Assembly: GCA_963668245.2 (NCBI GenBank)
Contig: OY764195.2
Span: 2,294,001-2,358,000 of the forward strand
Direction: 5' to 3'
Origin: Anoxybacterium sp963668245
GTDB lineage: Bacteria > Bacillota > Clostridia > Peptostreptococcales > Anaerovoracaceae
DNA: 64,000 nucleotides
Part shown: positions 1-8,023 of the stretch, piece by piece
How the letters are laid out: each line of letters begins with the position of its first letter
Position numbering within the stretch: the first letter of the stretch is position 1
The notes under the pieces: model-generated
The model's database searches: none
What the model was told of the DNA's origin: nothing
The model's input: the letters and a program-made list of their open reading frames with translations, nothing else
Position numbers and translations under genes: made by a program

Positions 1-71
1 GTCAATTAGGGCACGGTCTTTTCATTTTTGTCGAAATATCAAAAATATTTATTGATACTTAGGATTTATTT

Positions 72-848
72 TTATTTTTCCTCGAAAAGAAAACTCGTCA
101 TTGACAATGCTCCCATGGTGCAATCCTTATTAAATACATGAATTTTATCATCTGAGTTTGATGCTCCGACGGCATATAATAAAGGATAATAGTGATCCGG
201 TGTAAAAAAGGCATTTTTTGAAGTAGCGCCAGCACTTTTATAGTCTACGACAGATTCGAATTTCCTTTGCATTATTTTATCATGAATATAACCATCAAAC
301 GCTTCGGCCCATGGATAACCATCTTTCATAGACCAATTGACCATGGCTAAGTTATGAACTACGTTACCACTTGCAAATATTAAAATACCGTCATCTCTTA
401 AAGCACTGATTTCGTTTCCAATCTTAAGATGCTCAATAGGTGCAGCTTCTGAATCAACACTTAATTGAAATACCGGTATATTAGCATCAGGAAACATCCA
501 GCACAATACCGACCAAGCACCATGATCTAGTCCCCAGCTGTTATCAATCTCTACATCTTTTGAAATCATACTTTTTGTTTTATGTGCCAGTTCAGGTGCT
601 CCTTCTGGTTCATATTTCAGTCTATATAGCTCATCTGGAAAACCATACATGTCATATACCGTCTTTGGTTGAGATGCATCTGTAATTTTTGTTCCTTGGG
701 TAAACCAATGTGCGGAAACTGCTAAAATCGCTTTGGGTTTTTCAATTTGATTACCAATTTCAATCCATGATTGAGAGTACATATTTTTTTCTATTGCATT
801 CATTGGAGATCCATGTCCAACGAAAATTACTGGCATTCTTTTTCTCAT
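72..848 (-). CDS. LigB/DODA-type extradiol ring-cleavage dioxygenase family protein
   Basis: Resembles the class III extradiol dioxygenases of the YgiD / 4,5-DOPA dioxygenase family, which are small single-domain metal enzymes acting on catechol-type substrates. The translated protein shows a GHGSPM motif near residue 11, SAHWFTQG near 55, DHGAWSV in the middle and PDHYYPLLYA near the C-terminus; these histidines are the expected metal and catalytic ligands. The start is placed at 848 because GAAGGA lies just upstream of this ATG, giving 258 aa, the usual family length; a longer reading frame begins at 929 but has no ribosome site. The gene stands alone after a terminator. The real substrate cannot be told from sequence. 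Confidence 0.85.
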   Translation of the reverse strand: MRKRMPVIFVGHGSPMNAIEKNMYSQSWIEIGNQIEKPKAILAVSAHWFTQGTKITDASQPKTVYDMYGFPDELYRLKYEPEGAPELAHKTKSMISKDVEIDNSWGLDHGAWSVLCWMFPDANIPVFQLSVDSEAAPIEHLKIGNEISALRDDGILIFASGNVVHNLAMVNWSMKDGYPWAEAFDGYIHDKIMQRKFESVVDYKSAGATSKNAFFTPDHYYPLLYAVGASNSDDKIHVFNKDCTMGALSMTSFLFEEK

Positions 849-936
849 TTTTGGTTCCTTCTTATTTCTATAAATTTTATCATTAGAATGATACCCATTT
901 TTGAATAGAATCCTTATTACAAAATTCAAAGCAATG

Positions 937-979
937 AAAAAGTGATTCCTTCAGGTATCACCATTGGAATCACTTTTTT
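937..979 (-). terminator. Intrinsic terminator between tRNA-Ser and the dioxygenase gene
   Basis: A 13-bp inverted repeat (AAAAAGTGATTCC at 937-949 against GGAATCACTTTTT at 966-978) flanks a 16-nt loop. On the minus strand it ends in a T-run directly after the tRNA gene. The A/T-rich ends mean it could also work on the plus strand. Confidence 0.8.
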
Positions 980-982
980 CGT

Positions 983-1071
983 TGGCGGAGAAGGAGGGAT
1001 TCGAACCCTCGTGGGATTGCTCCCAAACTGATTTCGAGTCAGCCCCGTTATGACCACTTCGATACTTCTCC
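983..1071 (-). tRNA. tRNA-Ser (anticodon CGA)
   Basis: Read on the minus strand, the 7-bp acceptor stem GGAGAAG pairs with CTTCTCC. The T-arm carries GGTTCGAATCC, a long variable arm follows the anticodon stem, and the 3' CCA is encoded at 983-985. The anticodon loop CTCGAAA gives anticodon CGA (complement at 1034-1036), which reads UCG. The long variable arm and the anticodon both fit serine. A TATAAT box lies about 30 bp upstream. Confidence 0.95.
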
Positions 1072-1102
1072 GAATATGATATCCGAAAAACGGACAATTT
1101 TG

Positions 1103-1132
1103 ATTATACCACAAATTCACAGTTACTCGCAA
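1103..1132 (-). promoter_or_regulatory. Promoter of tRNA-Ser, inside the 3' end of the lipid kinase gene
   Basis: On the minus strand TTGCGA (1127-1132) is followed after 18 bp by TATAAT (1103-1108), about 31 bp before the tRNA 5' end. The -35 box overlaps the last codons of the upstream gene. Confidence 0.6.
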
Positions 1133-2088
1133 CCCTGCGGAACAGAAAATTTCACACTTTCTGGAATGATTTCAAATGTAAACCGATTACCGATTGAGAT
1201 TTCACCATCAGTACATATTTTTAGCGGTGATTTTGATGAAACAATCATTCGTTTACATTTCCTATATATCACTAAATCTTTCGTATCCTTTCGATTGAGA
1301 TGAGTCCCTTTTCTATATTTACCTAGTAGCGAGATGAATTTTGTTCTACTTGTATTGTTCACAATACCAACATCCATCATCCCATCCGATGGACTTGATA
1401 ATGGCAACGCTTTAAACCCACTTCCACAGTATTTTCCATTTCCTATAGCAATCAGCATGCGTTGCCCAATTAACGTTTCATTCTCATCAAGCATGATTTC
1501 TACATCGATGGGTTCTTTTTTTGCTAAAACAACTGCTACACCAATGCCATATGCCATCAATCCAGAAACAAAAGAATAAGTTTTGACCTTTCCTACTTGA
1601 TCCACTACTTCACAATCCAAACCGATGTTAAACATATTGATACCATATTGAGTAGTTATCTGATCATTATCAATGAAATTTTCTCTTGTCATTTTGATGG
1701 AATCAATCCATTTTTCTTTTCCTAAAATCTGCTTTTCAATATTCCTAAAATAGATAGAATTGGGAAAATTTCTCGGAAAATCATTTCCAGTACCTGCTGG
1801 AATCATAGCAACCTGAGCAAAGGTATATCCAAAAGCTCCATTTACAACTTCATGAAAAGTACCGTCACCTCCGCAGCTATAAAACCGGAGCTCCTTTTGT
1901 TCAAAAGTTTCTTTTTCATTTTTCTGGCATATTCTCTTCACGTACCGTTCTGCATCACCAGTAGATACGGTCCGATGAATTTCGTAATCTATTCCCTGAT
2001 TTTTAGCAGCTTCAATCATGCGAGGTAAAAAATAGGATTCTGATTTTCCATTACCTGCCGCAGGATTTAAAATAAATACATGCTTCAT
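1123..2088 (-). CDS. Diacylglycerol kinase catalytic-domain lipid kinase (YegS/DagK-like)
   Basis: A soluble lipid kinase of the DagK/YegS/sphingosine-kinase fold, expected to phosphorylate diacylglycerol or a related lipid at the membrane. The N-terminus reads MKHVFILNPAAGNGK, the nucleotide-binding motif GGDGTFHEVVNG follows near residue 73, then PAGTGNDFPRN, all hallmarks of the family. Choosing the ATG at 2088 (AAGGAG seven bases upstream) gives 321 aa, close to the normal 290-320; the longer frame from 2151 lacks a ribosome site. It is transcribed alone, divergent from the aminopeptidase gene, with a tRNA just downstream. The lipid substrate is not determinable here. Confidence 0.9.
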   Translation of the reverse strand: MKHVFILNPAAGNGKSESYFLPRMIEAAKNQGIDYEIHRTVSTGDAERYVKRICQKNEKETFEQKELRFYSCGGDGTFHEVVNGAFGYTFAQVAMIPAGTGNDFPRNFPNSIYFRNIEKQILGKEKWIDSIKMTRENFIDNDQITTQYGINMFNIGLDCEVVDQVGKVKTYSFVSGLMAYGIGVAVVLAKKEPIDVEIMLDENETLIGQRMLIAIGNGKYCGSGFKALPLSSPSDGMMDVGIVNNTSRTKFISLLGKYRKGTHLNRKDTKDLVIYRKCKRMIVSSKSPLKICTDGEISIGNRFTFEIIPESVKFSVPQGCE

Positions 2089-2202
2089 TCGATGCTCCTT
2101 AATCGAAAAAATCCTTAACTTAGATTCACTTATTTTACCATAATTCATCAATAGAATACATCTAATTTCTGCGGTTTTCTTTTATCATTCAGTGTTTTAG
2201 GG

Positions 2203-2208
2203 TATAAT
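2203..2208 (+). promoter_or_regulatory. Probable -10 box of the M29 aminopeptidase gene
   Basis: A perfect TATAAT lies 48 bp before the start codon, after an AT-rich tract. No convincing -35 hexamer is visible 17 bp upstream, so only the -10 is called. Confidence 0.45.
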
Positions 2209-2255
2209 GAATTATAATATAAAAATTTCATTCTTAAACAAAAGGAGATATTAAT

Positions 2256-3365
2256 ATGGATTCGAGAATAAAAAAACTGGCAGAAGGTTTGGTTCAGTAT
2301 TCATGCAATGTGCAAAAAGGTGAAAAAGTACTGATTTCATATGAAGGAGAAACAACAAAACCCCTAGCGAAACAACTTGTACGCCAAGTGTATGCTGCTG
2401 GAGGTTTTCCATTTGTAGAAATTCGAGATTCTTCTCTGACCAGAGAAATATTAAAAGAATGTGAAGAAAATCAAATCCAATTCATGAATGACTATCAATT
2501 GGCTCAAATGAAAGGAATGGATGCATACATCTCAGTTCGCGCAAGCGATAATACTTCTGAATTATCTGATGTTCCGTCTAGTAAAATGAATCTTTACAAT
2601 AAAATGTTACGTCCTGTACTGGATTATCGTGTCAACAATACCAAATGGGTTGTACTGCGATATCCTAATAATGCGATGGCTCAGCTTGCAAACATGAGTT
2701 TAGAAGCCTTTGAAGATTTTTATTTTAATGTTTGTACTCTAGATTATAGAAAGATGTCGAAAGCCATGGATTCACTTGTAGACTTGATGAATAAGACAGA
2801 CAAAGTAAGATTAACCGCCAAAGATACAGACCTGACCTTCTCCATCAAAGGGATCAACGCGATTAAGTGTGATGGTGAACGAAATATTCCAGATGGAGAG
2901 GTATATACTGCACCAGTAAGAGAATCCATGAACGGAGTAATCTCCTATAATACCCCATCAGAAGAACATGGCTTTACATATGAAAATATTGTCTTTGAAA
3001 TAAAAGATGGCAAAATTATCAACGCGACTTCAAACAATACAGAGAGAATCAATGAACTCCTTGATACGGATGAAAGTGCACGATACTTTGGAGAATTTGC
3101 AATCGGTGTGAATCCGTTTATCTTAGAGCCTATGAAGGATACCTTGTTTGATGAAAAAATTGCAGGAAGTATCCATTTGACACCTGGATCCTCATATAAA
3201 GATGCCTTTAATGGGAACAAATCGGCAATTCATTGGGATTTGGTTCTCATTCAAAGACCTGAATATGGAGGTGGCGAGATTTGGTTTGATGATGTTCTCG
3301 TTCGTAAAGATGGACTATTTGTAATTCCAGAGCTTGAATGCCTCAATCCAGAAAACCTAAAATAG
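2256..3365 (+). CDS. M29 family aminopeptidase (AmpS/PepS type)
   Basis: A cytoplasmic metallo-aminopeptidase of peptidase family M29, releasing N-terminal residues from peptides. The 369-aa length is normal. Family features visible are the N-terminal segment LAEGLVQYSCNVQKGEKVLI, the ligand-bearing FTYENIVFEIKDGKI region, GEFAIGVNP around residue 290, and the C-terminal GSIHLTPGSSYKDAF with IHWDLV near residue 330, which carry metal-binding Glu, His and Asp residues. AAAGGAG precedes the ATG. It is monocistronic and ends at a terminator shared with the convergent pdp operon. An amino-acid-fermenting organism would use it for peptide turnover (inference). Confidence 0.9.
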   Translation: MDSRIKKLAEGLVQYSCNVQKGEKVLISYEGETTKPLAKQLVRQVYAAGGFPFVEIRDSSLTREILKECEENQIQFMNDYQLAQMKGMDAYISVRASDNTSELSDVPSSKMNLYNKMLRPVLDYRVNNTKWVVLRYPNNAMAQLANMSLEAFEDFYFNVCTLDYRKMSKAMDSLVDLMNKTDKVRLTAKDTDLTFSIKGINAIKCDGERNIPDGEVYTAPVRESMNGVISYNTPSEEHGFTYENIVFEIKDGKIINATSNNTERINELLDTDESARYFGEFAIGVNPFILEPMKDTLFDEKIAGSIHLTPGSSYKDAFNGNKSAIHWDLVLIQRPEYGGGEIWFDDVLVRKDGLFVIPELECLNPENLK

Positions 3366-3414
3366 CCCTGTAGTATCATTAAGAAAATCTTTAACATCAT
3401 AATACAAAACATAT

Positions 3415-3462
3415 AAAAGCTTTCACTTATGAGAATACAATACTCTAAAGTGGAAGCTTTTT
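3415..3462. terminator. Bidirectional terminator between aminopeptidase and pdp
   Basis: AAAAGCTTTCACTT at 3415-3428 pairs with AAGTGGAAGCTTTT at 3448-3461 (one wobble), with A- and T-rich ends on both strands. It serves two convergent genes. Confidence 0.8.
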
Positions 3463-3475
3463 CGCACTAGTTTTT

Positions 3476-4780
3476 TTACTGGATAATTCTTTTAATCAAC
3501 GGCTCTTCTTTTGGCTTTTCACTGCCAATTTGGAAAGCTTTTATCGCCTCTACAGCACCAAGGTGAATTTTTTCCGAATCATTGCCCAGTATTACTGCCA
3601 ACACGTCACCTATTTGAACTGCATCGCCCACCTTCTTATGCAAGACAATACCTGCTGACAAATCAATATCATCTTCTTTTGTGCTTCTCCCTGCTCCCGT
3701 GTGCTGTGAAGCAAGCCCAATTGTACGCGCCGCTATGCTTATGATAAATCCAGACACTTGCGCTTTGACTTCTTTCTGACAGCTTGCTTGAGGGAATAAG
3801 GAATAATCCTCAATGACATGGGAATTACCGCCCTGACCTTCAATAAATTCAGCAAGTTTTTTAAGAGCAGTCCCATTTTCCAATGCCTTTTTAGCTAGTA
3901 CAAGCCCCTCTTCTGGTGAAGCAGCTTTTTTCCCTGCATAAATCATATACGCTGACAAATGAAGAGAAAGAGCTTCGATATCTTTAGGGCCTTTTCCCTT
4001 TAATGTATCAATTGCTTCCATCACTTCGAGACTGTTGCCAACGGCACAACCTAAAGGCTGATTCATATCCGTAATAAGAGCAATGGTGTTTTTTCCGTCT
4101 GCCTTTCCGATTTCAACCATGAGTGACCCTAATTCACATGCATCATCAAACTGCTCCATAAAAGCACCATTTCCACACTTTACATCTAGTATAATTGCAT
4201 CACTGCCAGAAGCTAATTTTTTGCTCATAATGCTGGATGTAATCAAGCTCAAATTATCTACGGTAGAAGTAACATCCCGCAATGCATATATTTTTTTGTC
4301 TGCTGGTGCAATATGTGCAGTCTGTCCGATTACAGCTAATCCGACTCGATTGACTTGTTCCATAAAGGAGGATGCTTCTACTGTCGTTTTAAGTCCCGGT
4401 ATCGATTCCATTTTATCAACAGTTCCTCCCGTAAAACCTAACCCCCTGCCGGACATTTTGGCAATTGGAACACCACATGCTGCGGCAAGGGGTCCTACGA
4501 TCAATGTTGTTTTGTCACCTACTCCACCAGTACTATGCTTATCAACTTTAATGCCACAAATTCCTGACAAATCGACCACTTCTCCAGAATCCTTCATGGC
4601 TTTTGTTAATTGATAGGTTTCCTCTTTTGACATCTTTTGAAAATAGATTGCCATTAGAAGTGCTGCGATTTGATAGTCTGGGATAGATCCTTCTGTATAT
4701 CCATTGACAAAGTAAGTGATTTCAGCTTGATTCAGTTCACCGCCTTGTCGTTTTTTATAGATAATATCATTCATATTCAT
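3476..4780 (-). CDS. pdp: Pyrimidine-nucleoside phosphorylase
   Basis: Phosphorolytic cleavage of uridine, deoxyuridine or thymidine to the base and (deoxy)ribose 1-phosphate. At 434 aa it matches Pdp/DeoA. The family signature is clear: KHSTGGVGDKTT near residue 83, then SGRGLGFTGGTVDKME around 110-127, and the C-terminal swivel domain with GRSTKEDDIDLSAG. AAAGGAG sits eight bases before the first ATG. It directly follows deoB, whose enzyme consumes the sugar phosphate released here, so the pair forms a nucleoside-salvage unit at the end of a long minus-strand gene run. Distinguishing Pdp from thymidine phosphorylase (DeoA) by eye is uncertain; Pdp is preferred for a Firmicute. Confidence 0.93.
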   Translation of the reverse strand: MNMNDIIYKKRQGGELNQAEITYFVNGYTEGSIPDYQIAALLMAIYFQKMSKEETYQLTKAMKDSGEVVDLSGICGIKVDKHSTGGVGDKTTLIVGPLAAACGVPIAKMSGRGLGFTGGTVDKMESIPGLKTTVEASSFMEQVNRVGLAVIGQTAHIAPADKKIYALRDVTSTVDNLSLITSSIMSKKLASGSDAIILDVKCGNGAFMEQFDDACELGSLMVEIGKADGKNTIALITDMNQPLGCAVGNSLEVMEAIDTLKGKGPKDIEALSLHLSAYMIYAGKKAASPEEGLVLAKKALENGTALKKLAEFIEGQGGNSHVIEDYSLFPQASCQKEVKAQVSGFIISIAARTIGLASQHTGAGRSTKEDDIDLSAGIVLHKKVGDAVQIGDVLAVILGNDSEKIHLGAVEAIKAFQIGSEKPKEEPLIKRIIQ

Positions 4781-4803
4781 GACGTAATCTCCTTTACCTA
4801 TGA

Positions 4804-5970
4804 CTATTGAAGCTCAGATAAAAAGCTCTCCCCTATTTCCGATTTTGGTACGGCTAAATATTCTGCAATGGTCGCACTGATATCTGCAAAACTGTTTCGA
4901 GTGCCAAGATTGATTCCAGATTGAATATTCTTGCCAAATACAACAAATGGAACATATTCCCTTGTGTGGTCCCATCCAGCGTGAACAGGATCATTCCCAT
5001 GATCCGCACAAAGCATCAACACATCATCTTCTTTCATCGCACTGATAATCTGTGGTAGTCTCTGATCAAATTCTTCAATGGCTTTTCCATAACCGACAGG
5101 ATCTCTACGATGACCAAACTTGGAATCAAAATCCACTAAATTTGTAAAAATGAACCCTTCAAAATCAGTATGAAGTGCTTCTATTGTCTTATCAACGCCA
5201 TCCATATTGCTATCCGTATGAACTGATATATTTACACCTTGTCCATTAAAGATGTCTTTTATTTTTCCAATGGCATATACAGTTTGTCCCGCATTCTTTA
5301 CTGAATCTAGAACAGTTTTCCCACTTGGTGAGACCGCATAGTCTCTACGGTCAGAAGTTCTAGTTCTTTTCCCGTCTTCTAATTTATAAGGTCTTGCAAT
5401 AACACGACCCACTTGCACGTCTCCCACCAGCATATCCCTTGCTATCTGACAAATTTCATAAAGCCTCTCAAGAGGAATAATATCAATATTTGCTGCAATC
5501 TGAAAAACACTGTCTGCAGAGGTATAAATAATTGGTTTCCCTGTTTTTTCATGTTCTGGTCCAAGATTTTCGATAATTTCTGTACCTGATGCAGCATAAT
5601 TCCCAATGGTTCCCACACCAATTGCTTTTTCATAAGCATCCATAAATTCTTTTGGAAACGCAGGGAATGTCTTAAACGGCACCTGTGTATATAAGCCAGC
5701 GATTTCCCAGTGGCCAGTGATGGTATCTTTTCCTTTTGAAACCTCTTCTAATCTTGCATATGAACCCATAGGCTGGCTTTCATGCTCTATTGCTGTAACT
5801 CCATCTATGTTACCAAAACCTAGTTTTTTCAAATTTGGCACGTGAAATGGATTCATATGTTCTCCTATGTGCCCAAGTGTATTGGCACCTTTATCACCAT
5901 AAAATTCCGCATCTGGCATTTCACCAATTCCCAAACTATCTAATACAATTAACGTTACACGCTTCATCAT
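4804..5970 (-). CDS. deoB: Phosphopentomutase
   Basis: Interconverts (deoxy)ribose 1-phosphate and 5-phosphate, feeding nucleoside sugars into central metabolism. The alkaline-phosphatase-superfamily metal sites are visible: LIVLDSLGIGEMPDA at the N-terminus, the phosphorylated Thr region GKDTITGHWE near residue 83, and CADHGNDPVHAGWDHTREYVP near the C-terminus with the Asp/His ligands. The 388 aa are the usual length. Two adjacent ATG codons could start the protein; AGGGGG lies upstream. It is followed after 23 bp by pdp and preceded after 10 bp by a metallophosphoesterase gene, so co-transcription is likely. Confidence 0.95.
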   Translation of the reverse strand: MMKRVTLIVLDSLGIGEMPDAEFYGDKGANTLGHIGEHMNPFHVPNLKKLGFGNIDGVTAIEHESQPMGSYARLEEVSKGKDTITGHWEIAGLYTQVPFKTFPAFPKEFMDAYEKAIGVGTIGNYAASGTEIIENLGPEHEKTGKPIIYTSADSVFQIAANIDIIPLERLYEICQIARDMLVGDVQVGRVIARPYKLEDGKRTRTSDRRDYAVSPSGKTVLDSVKNAGQTVYAIGKIKDIFNGQGVNISVHTDSNMDGVDKTIEALHTDFEGFIFTNLVDFDSKFGHRRDPVGYGKAIEEFDQRLPQIISAMKEDDVLMLCADHGNDPVHAGWDHTREYVPFVVFGKNIQSGINLGTRNSFADISATIAEYLAVPKSEIGESFLSELQ

Positions 5971-5980
5971 CTATTTCCCC

Positions 5981-6694
5981 CTATACAATCCGATATGGTT
6001 TACACCTTAAAAAATCCACAGATGTCAAAATATATTCAATTTTGTTATAGATACCCTGAATACCATTGCTATAAGCATCTTTTCCATGTAGATGCCCATA
6101 TAAGACTTTCTCTACGCCATACTCCTCAAACAATTGAGTAAATCCTGATATTCTAGCTGTATCGCTGGCAGGTGGAAAGTGTATCATAACGAGTATGCCA
6201 CCCTTTTCGCCTGCATACTTATTTCCATACCCAGATTTAGCGGCAGCTTCAAGTGATAATCGAAGTCTCATAAGCTCTCTTTGATAAATCTTATCATCTT
6301 GCTTTGTAAAGTTATCGTCATCTGGACAGATCCAACCTCTTGATCCACAAATCGCATACTGCTCTGCTATGTAAAAATTATTTTGCAAAAATACCATATT
6401 TTCAAATAATGCATTTAGTTTTGTAAGGGAATTCCACCAAAGATCATGATTTCCCTTTATCAATATTTTTCTTCCAGGCAGCTTGCTAATCCATCTTAAG
6501 TCTACCACTGCATCATGAAAACGAAGAGCCCACGAAGTGTCACCAGGTAACAACACCGTATCCTCTTCTTTCACGAGTTCAATCCAATGGTTTTTTACTT
6601 TTTCTGTGTGGTTAATCCATTCTCCACCATAGATATCCATTGGTTTTTCCGCTGAAAAAGAAAGATGTAAATCTGATATGGCATATATGCTCAT
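5981..6694 (-). CDS. Calcineurin-like metallophosphoesterase
   Basis: A compact (237 aa) cytoplasmic phosphoesterase with the full calcineurin-like metal-binding set: SDLHLS at residues 7-12, GDTSWAL near 52, KGNHDLWW near 79, MIHFPP near 172 and YGHLHG near 199. The five motifs imply an active dimetal centre. Family members hydrolyse varied phosphomonoesters or diesters, and nothing here identifies the substrate. It lies between rmuC and deoB with short gaps on both sides and so probably shares their transcript. Confidence 0.88.
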   Translation of the reverse strand: MSIYAISDLHLSFSAEKPMDIYGGEWINHTEKVKNHWIELVKEEDTVLLPGDTSWALRFHDAVVDLRWISKLPGRKILIKGNHDLWWNSLTKLNALFENMVFLQNNFYIAEQYAICGSRGWICPDDDNFTKQDDKIYQRELMRLRLSLEAAAKSGYGNKYAGEKGGILVMIHFPPASDTARISGFTQLFEEYGVEKVLYGHLHGKDAYSNGIQGIYNKIEYILTSVDFLRCKPYRIV

Positions 6695-6715
6695 AGGTTT
6701 ATCCTCTCTTAACTC

Positions 6716-8023
6716 CTATTCTCCTACGTCCTCTTCTGGCCCATTTATTCCTAATATTTCAACACTTTGCGATTCTGGTAGGCTTACCACATTCCGCAGC
6801 TTACTCTGTATTTTACGTGTCCTTATTCCAACCAATTTATCCAGTTCTGCATTCGCCTGATTAATTCTTTGCTGAGTAGCAGACAATGCCTCTCCAAATT
6901 TATCAAATTCAGTTTTAACTGCACCAAGTATATTCCAGACCTCACTGGAGTGTTTTTGGATTGCTAAGGTTTTGAATCCCATTTGGAGGCTGTTTAGAAG
7001 GGCTGCCATAGTGGTAGGTCCTGCAATATTAATCTTATACTCTCTTTGAAGCGTTTCTATCATACCACGACGAACAACCTCTGCATATAAACCTTCAAAT
7101 GGTAAAAACATAATGCCAAAATCGGTAGTGTAAGGAGGTTCAATATATTTGTCATGAATACTCTTTGCAAATCCTTTCATGGTGCGTTCTAATAATTTTG
7201 ATGCTTGTTCAATTTGAACGCCATCACCTGTTTCATATGCTTCCATCAAGTTGGAATACGTATCTCCTGGAAACTTTGCATCGATTGGCAGATATACAAA
7301 TCCATCCTCATCTCCTGGTAATTTGATTGCAAATTCAACGCGTTCGGTTCCGCCCCTTTTCGTAACAATATTCTCCTCATATTGGTCTTTTGCAAGTATT
7401 TGCTCCAAAATTGCATTGAGCTGGACTTCACCGAGAATCCCTCTGGTTTTTACATTGGACAGCACTTTCTTCAAATCTCCAACTCCAGATGCAAGGGTTT
7501 GCATTTCTCCTAACCCTTTATAGACCTGCTCTAATCGTTCATTGACCAATTGAAAAGACTTACTAATTTTATCTTCCAATGTTTTTTGCAGTTTTTCGTC
7601 AACCACTGCACGCATCTGCTCCAACTTCTTATTATTATCTTCCTGCATAAAAAGCAAGCGTTTTTCCATCATGGTTCGGATTTGTTCCAGCTTTTGTTCA
7701 TTCTCTAGTGCATTACTCTTCAGCCTAGATTCCATCTGCTGTTGCATATCATTTACGGTTTTTTGAAGGGTATCATTTCTTTGAGTAAGCTGCTGGTTTA
7801 ATTCAGACAATCTTTTGTCCTGAATTTCCGTACCTTGATTCTGTGCATGGGTCAGCATTTCTCCCAGACTCCGAAAGCTATTTTGTATGTATTGCATACT
7901 CTTCAACTGGGTATCTTCACCTACATTTTTTTTCAATTGAGAAAGTGATATCATATTGAGTAGTAGCAAGGCGATTATAATTAACCCCACCATCACAATC
8001 AATAACGATGATAATTCTATCAT
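6716..8023 (-). CDS. rmuC: RmuC-family DNA recombination protein
   Basis: RmuC proteins are membrane-anchored, nuclease-fold proteins that limit recombination at inverted repeats in E. coli. The 435-aa product has an N-terminal transmembrane helix (residues about 5-25), a long heptad-rich coiled coil (about 30-165) and the conserved RmuC core with TRGILGEVQLNAILEQIL, LPIDAKFPGDTYSNLM and GIMFLPFEGLYAEV, then the AGPTTMAALLNSLQMGF block. The ATG overlaps the stop of the upstream LTA-synthase-like gene (ATGA), showing tight translational coupling. The biochemical role in Firmicutes is not settled. Confidence 0.92.
   Translation of the reverse strand: MIELSSLLIVMVGLIIIALLLLNMISLSQLKKNVGEDTQLKSMQYIQNSFRSLGEMLTHAQNQGTEIQDKRLSELNQQLTQRNDTLQKTVNDMQQQMESRLKSNALENEQKLEQIRTMMEKRLLFMQEDNNKKLEQMRAVVDEKLQKTLEDKISKSFQLVNERLEQVYKGLGEMQTLASGVGDLKKVLSNVKTRGILGEVQLNAILEQILAKDQYEENIVTKRGGTERVEFAIKLPGDEDGFVYLPIDAKFPGDTYSNLMEAYETGDGVQIEQASKLLERTMKGFAKSIHDKYIEPPYTTDFGIMFLPFEGLYAEVVRRGMIETLQREYKINIAGPTTMAALLNSLQMGFKTLAIQKHSSEVWNILGAVKTEFDKFGEALSATQQRINQANAELDKLVGIRTRKIQSKLRNVVSLPESQSVEILGINGPEEDVGE

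Noticed and set aside
926..1132. 68-aa minus frame across the tRNA and terminator
   Set aside because: It reads straight through the tRNA-Ser gene and its terminator, so it cannot be a real protein.
4083..4613. 176-aa open frame antisense to pdp
   Set aside because: Lies wholly inside a well-recognised gene, has no ribosome site, and its composition reflects the opposite strand of the coding sequence.
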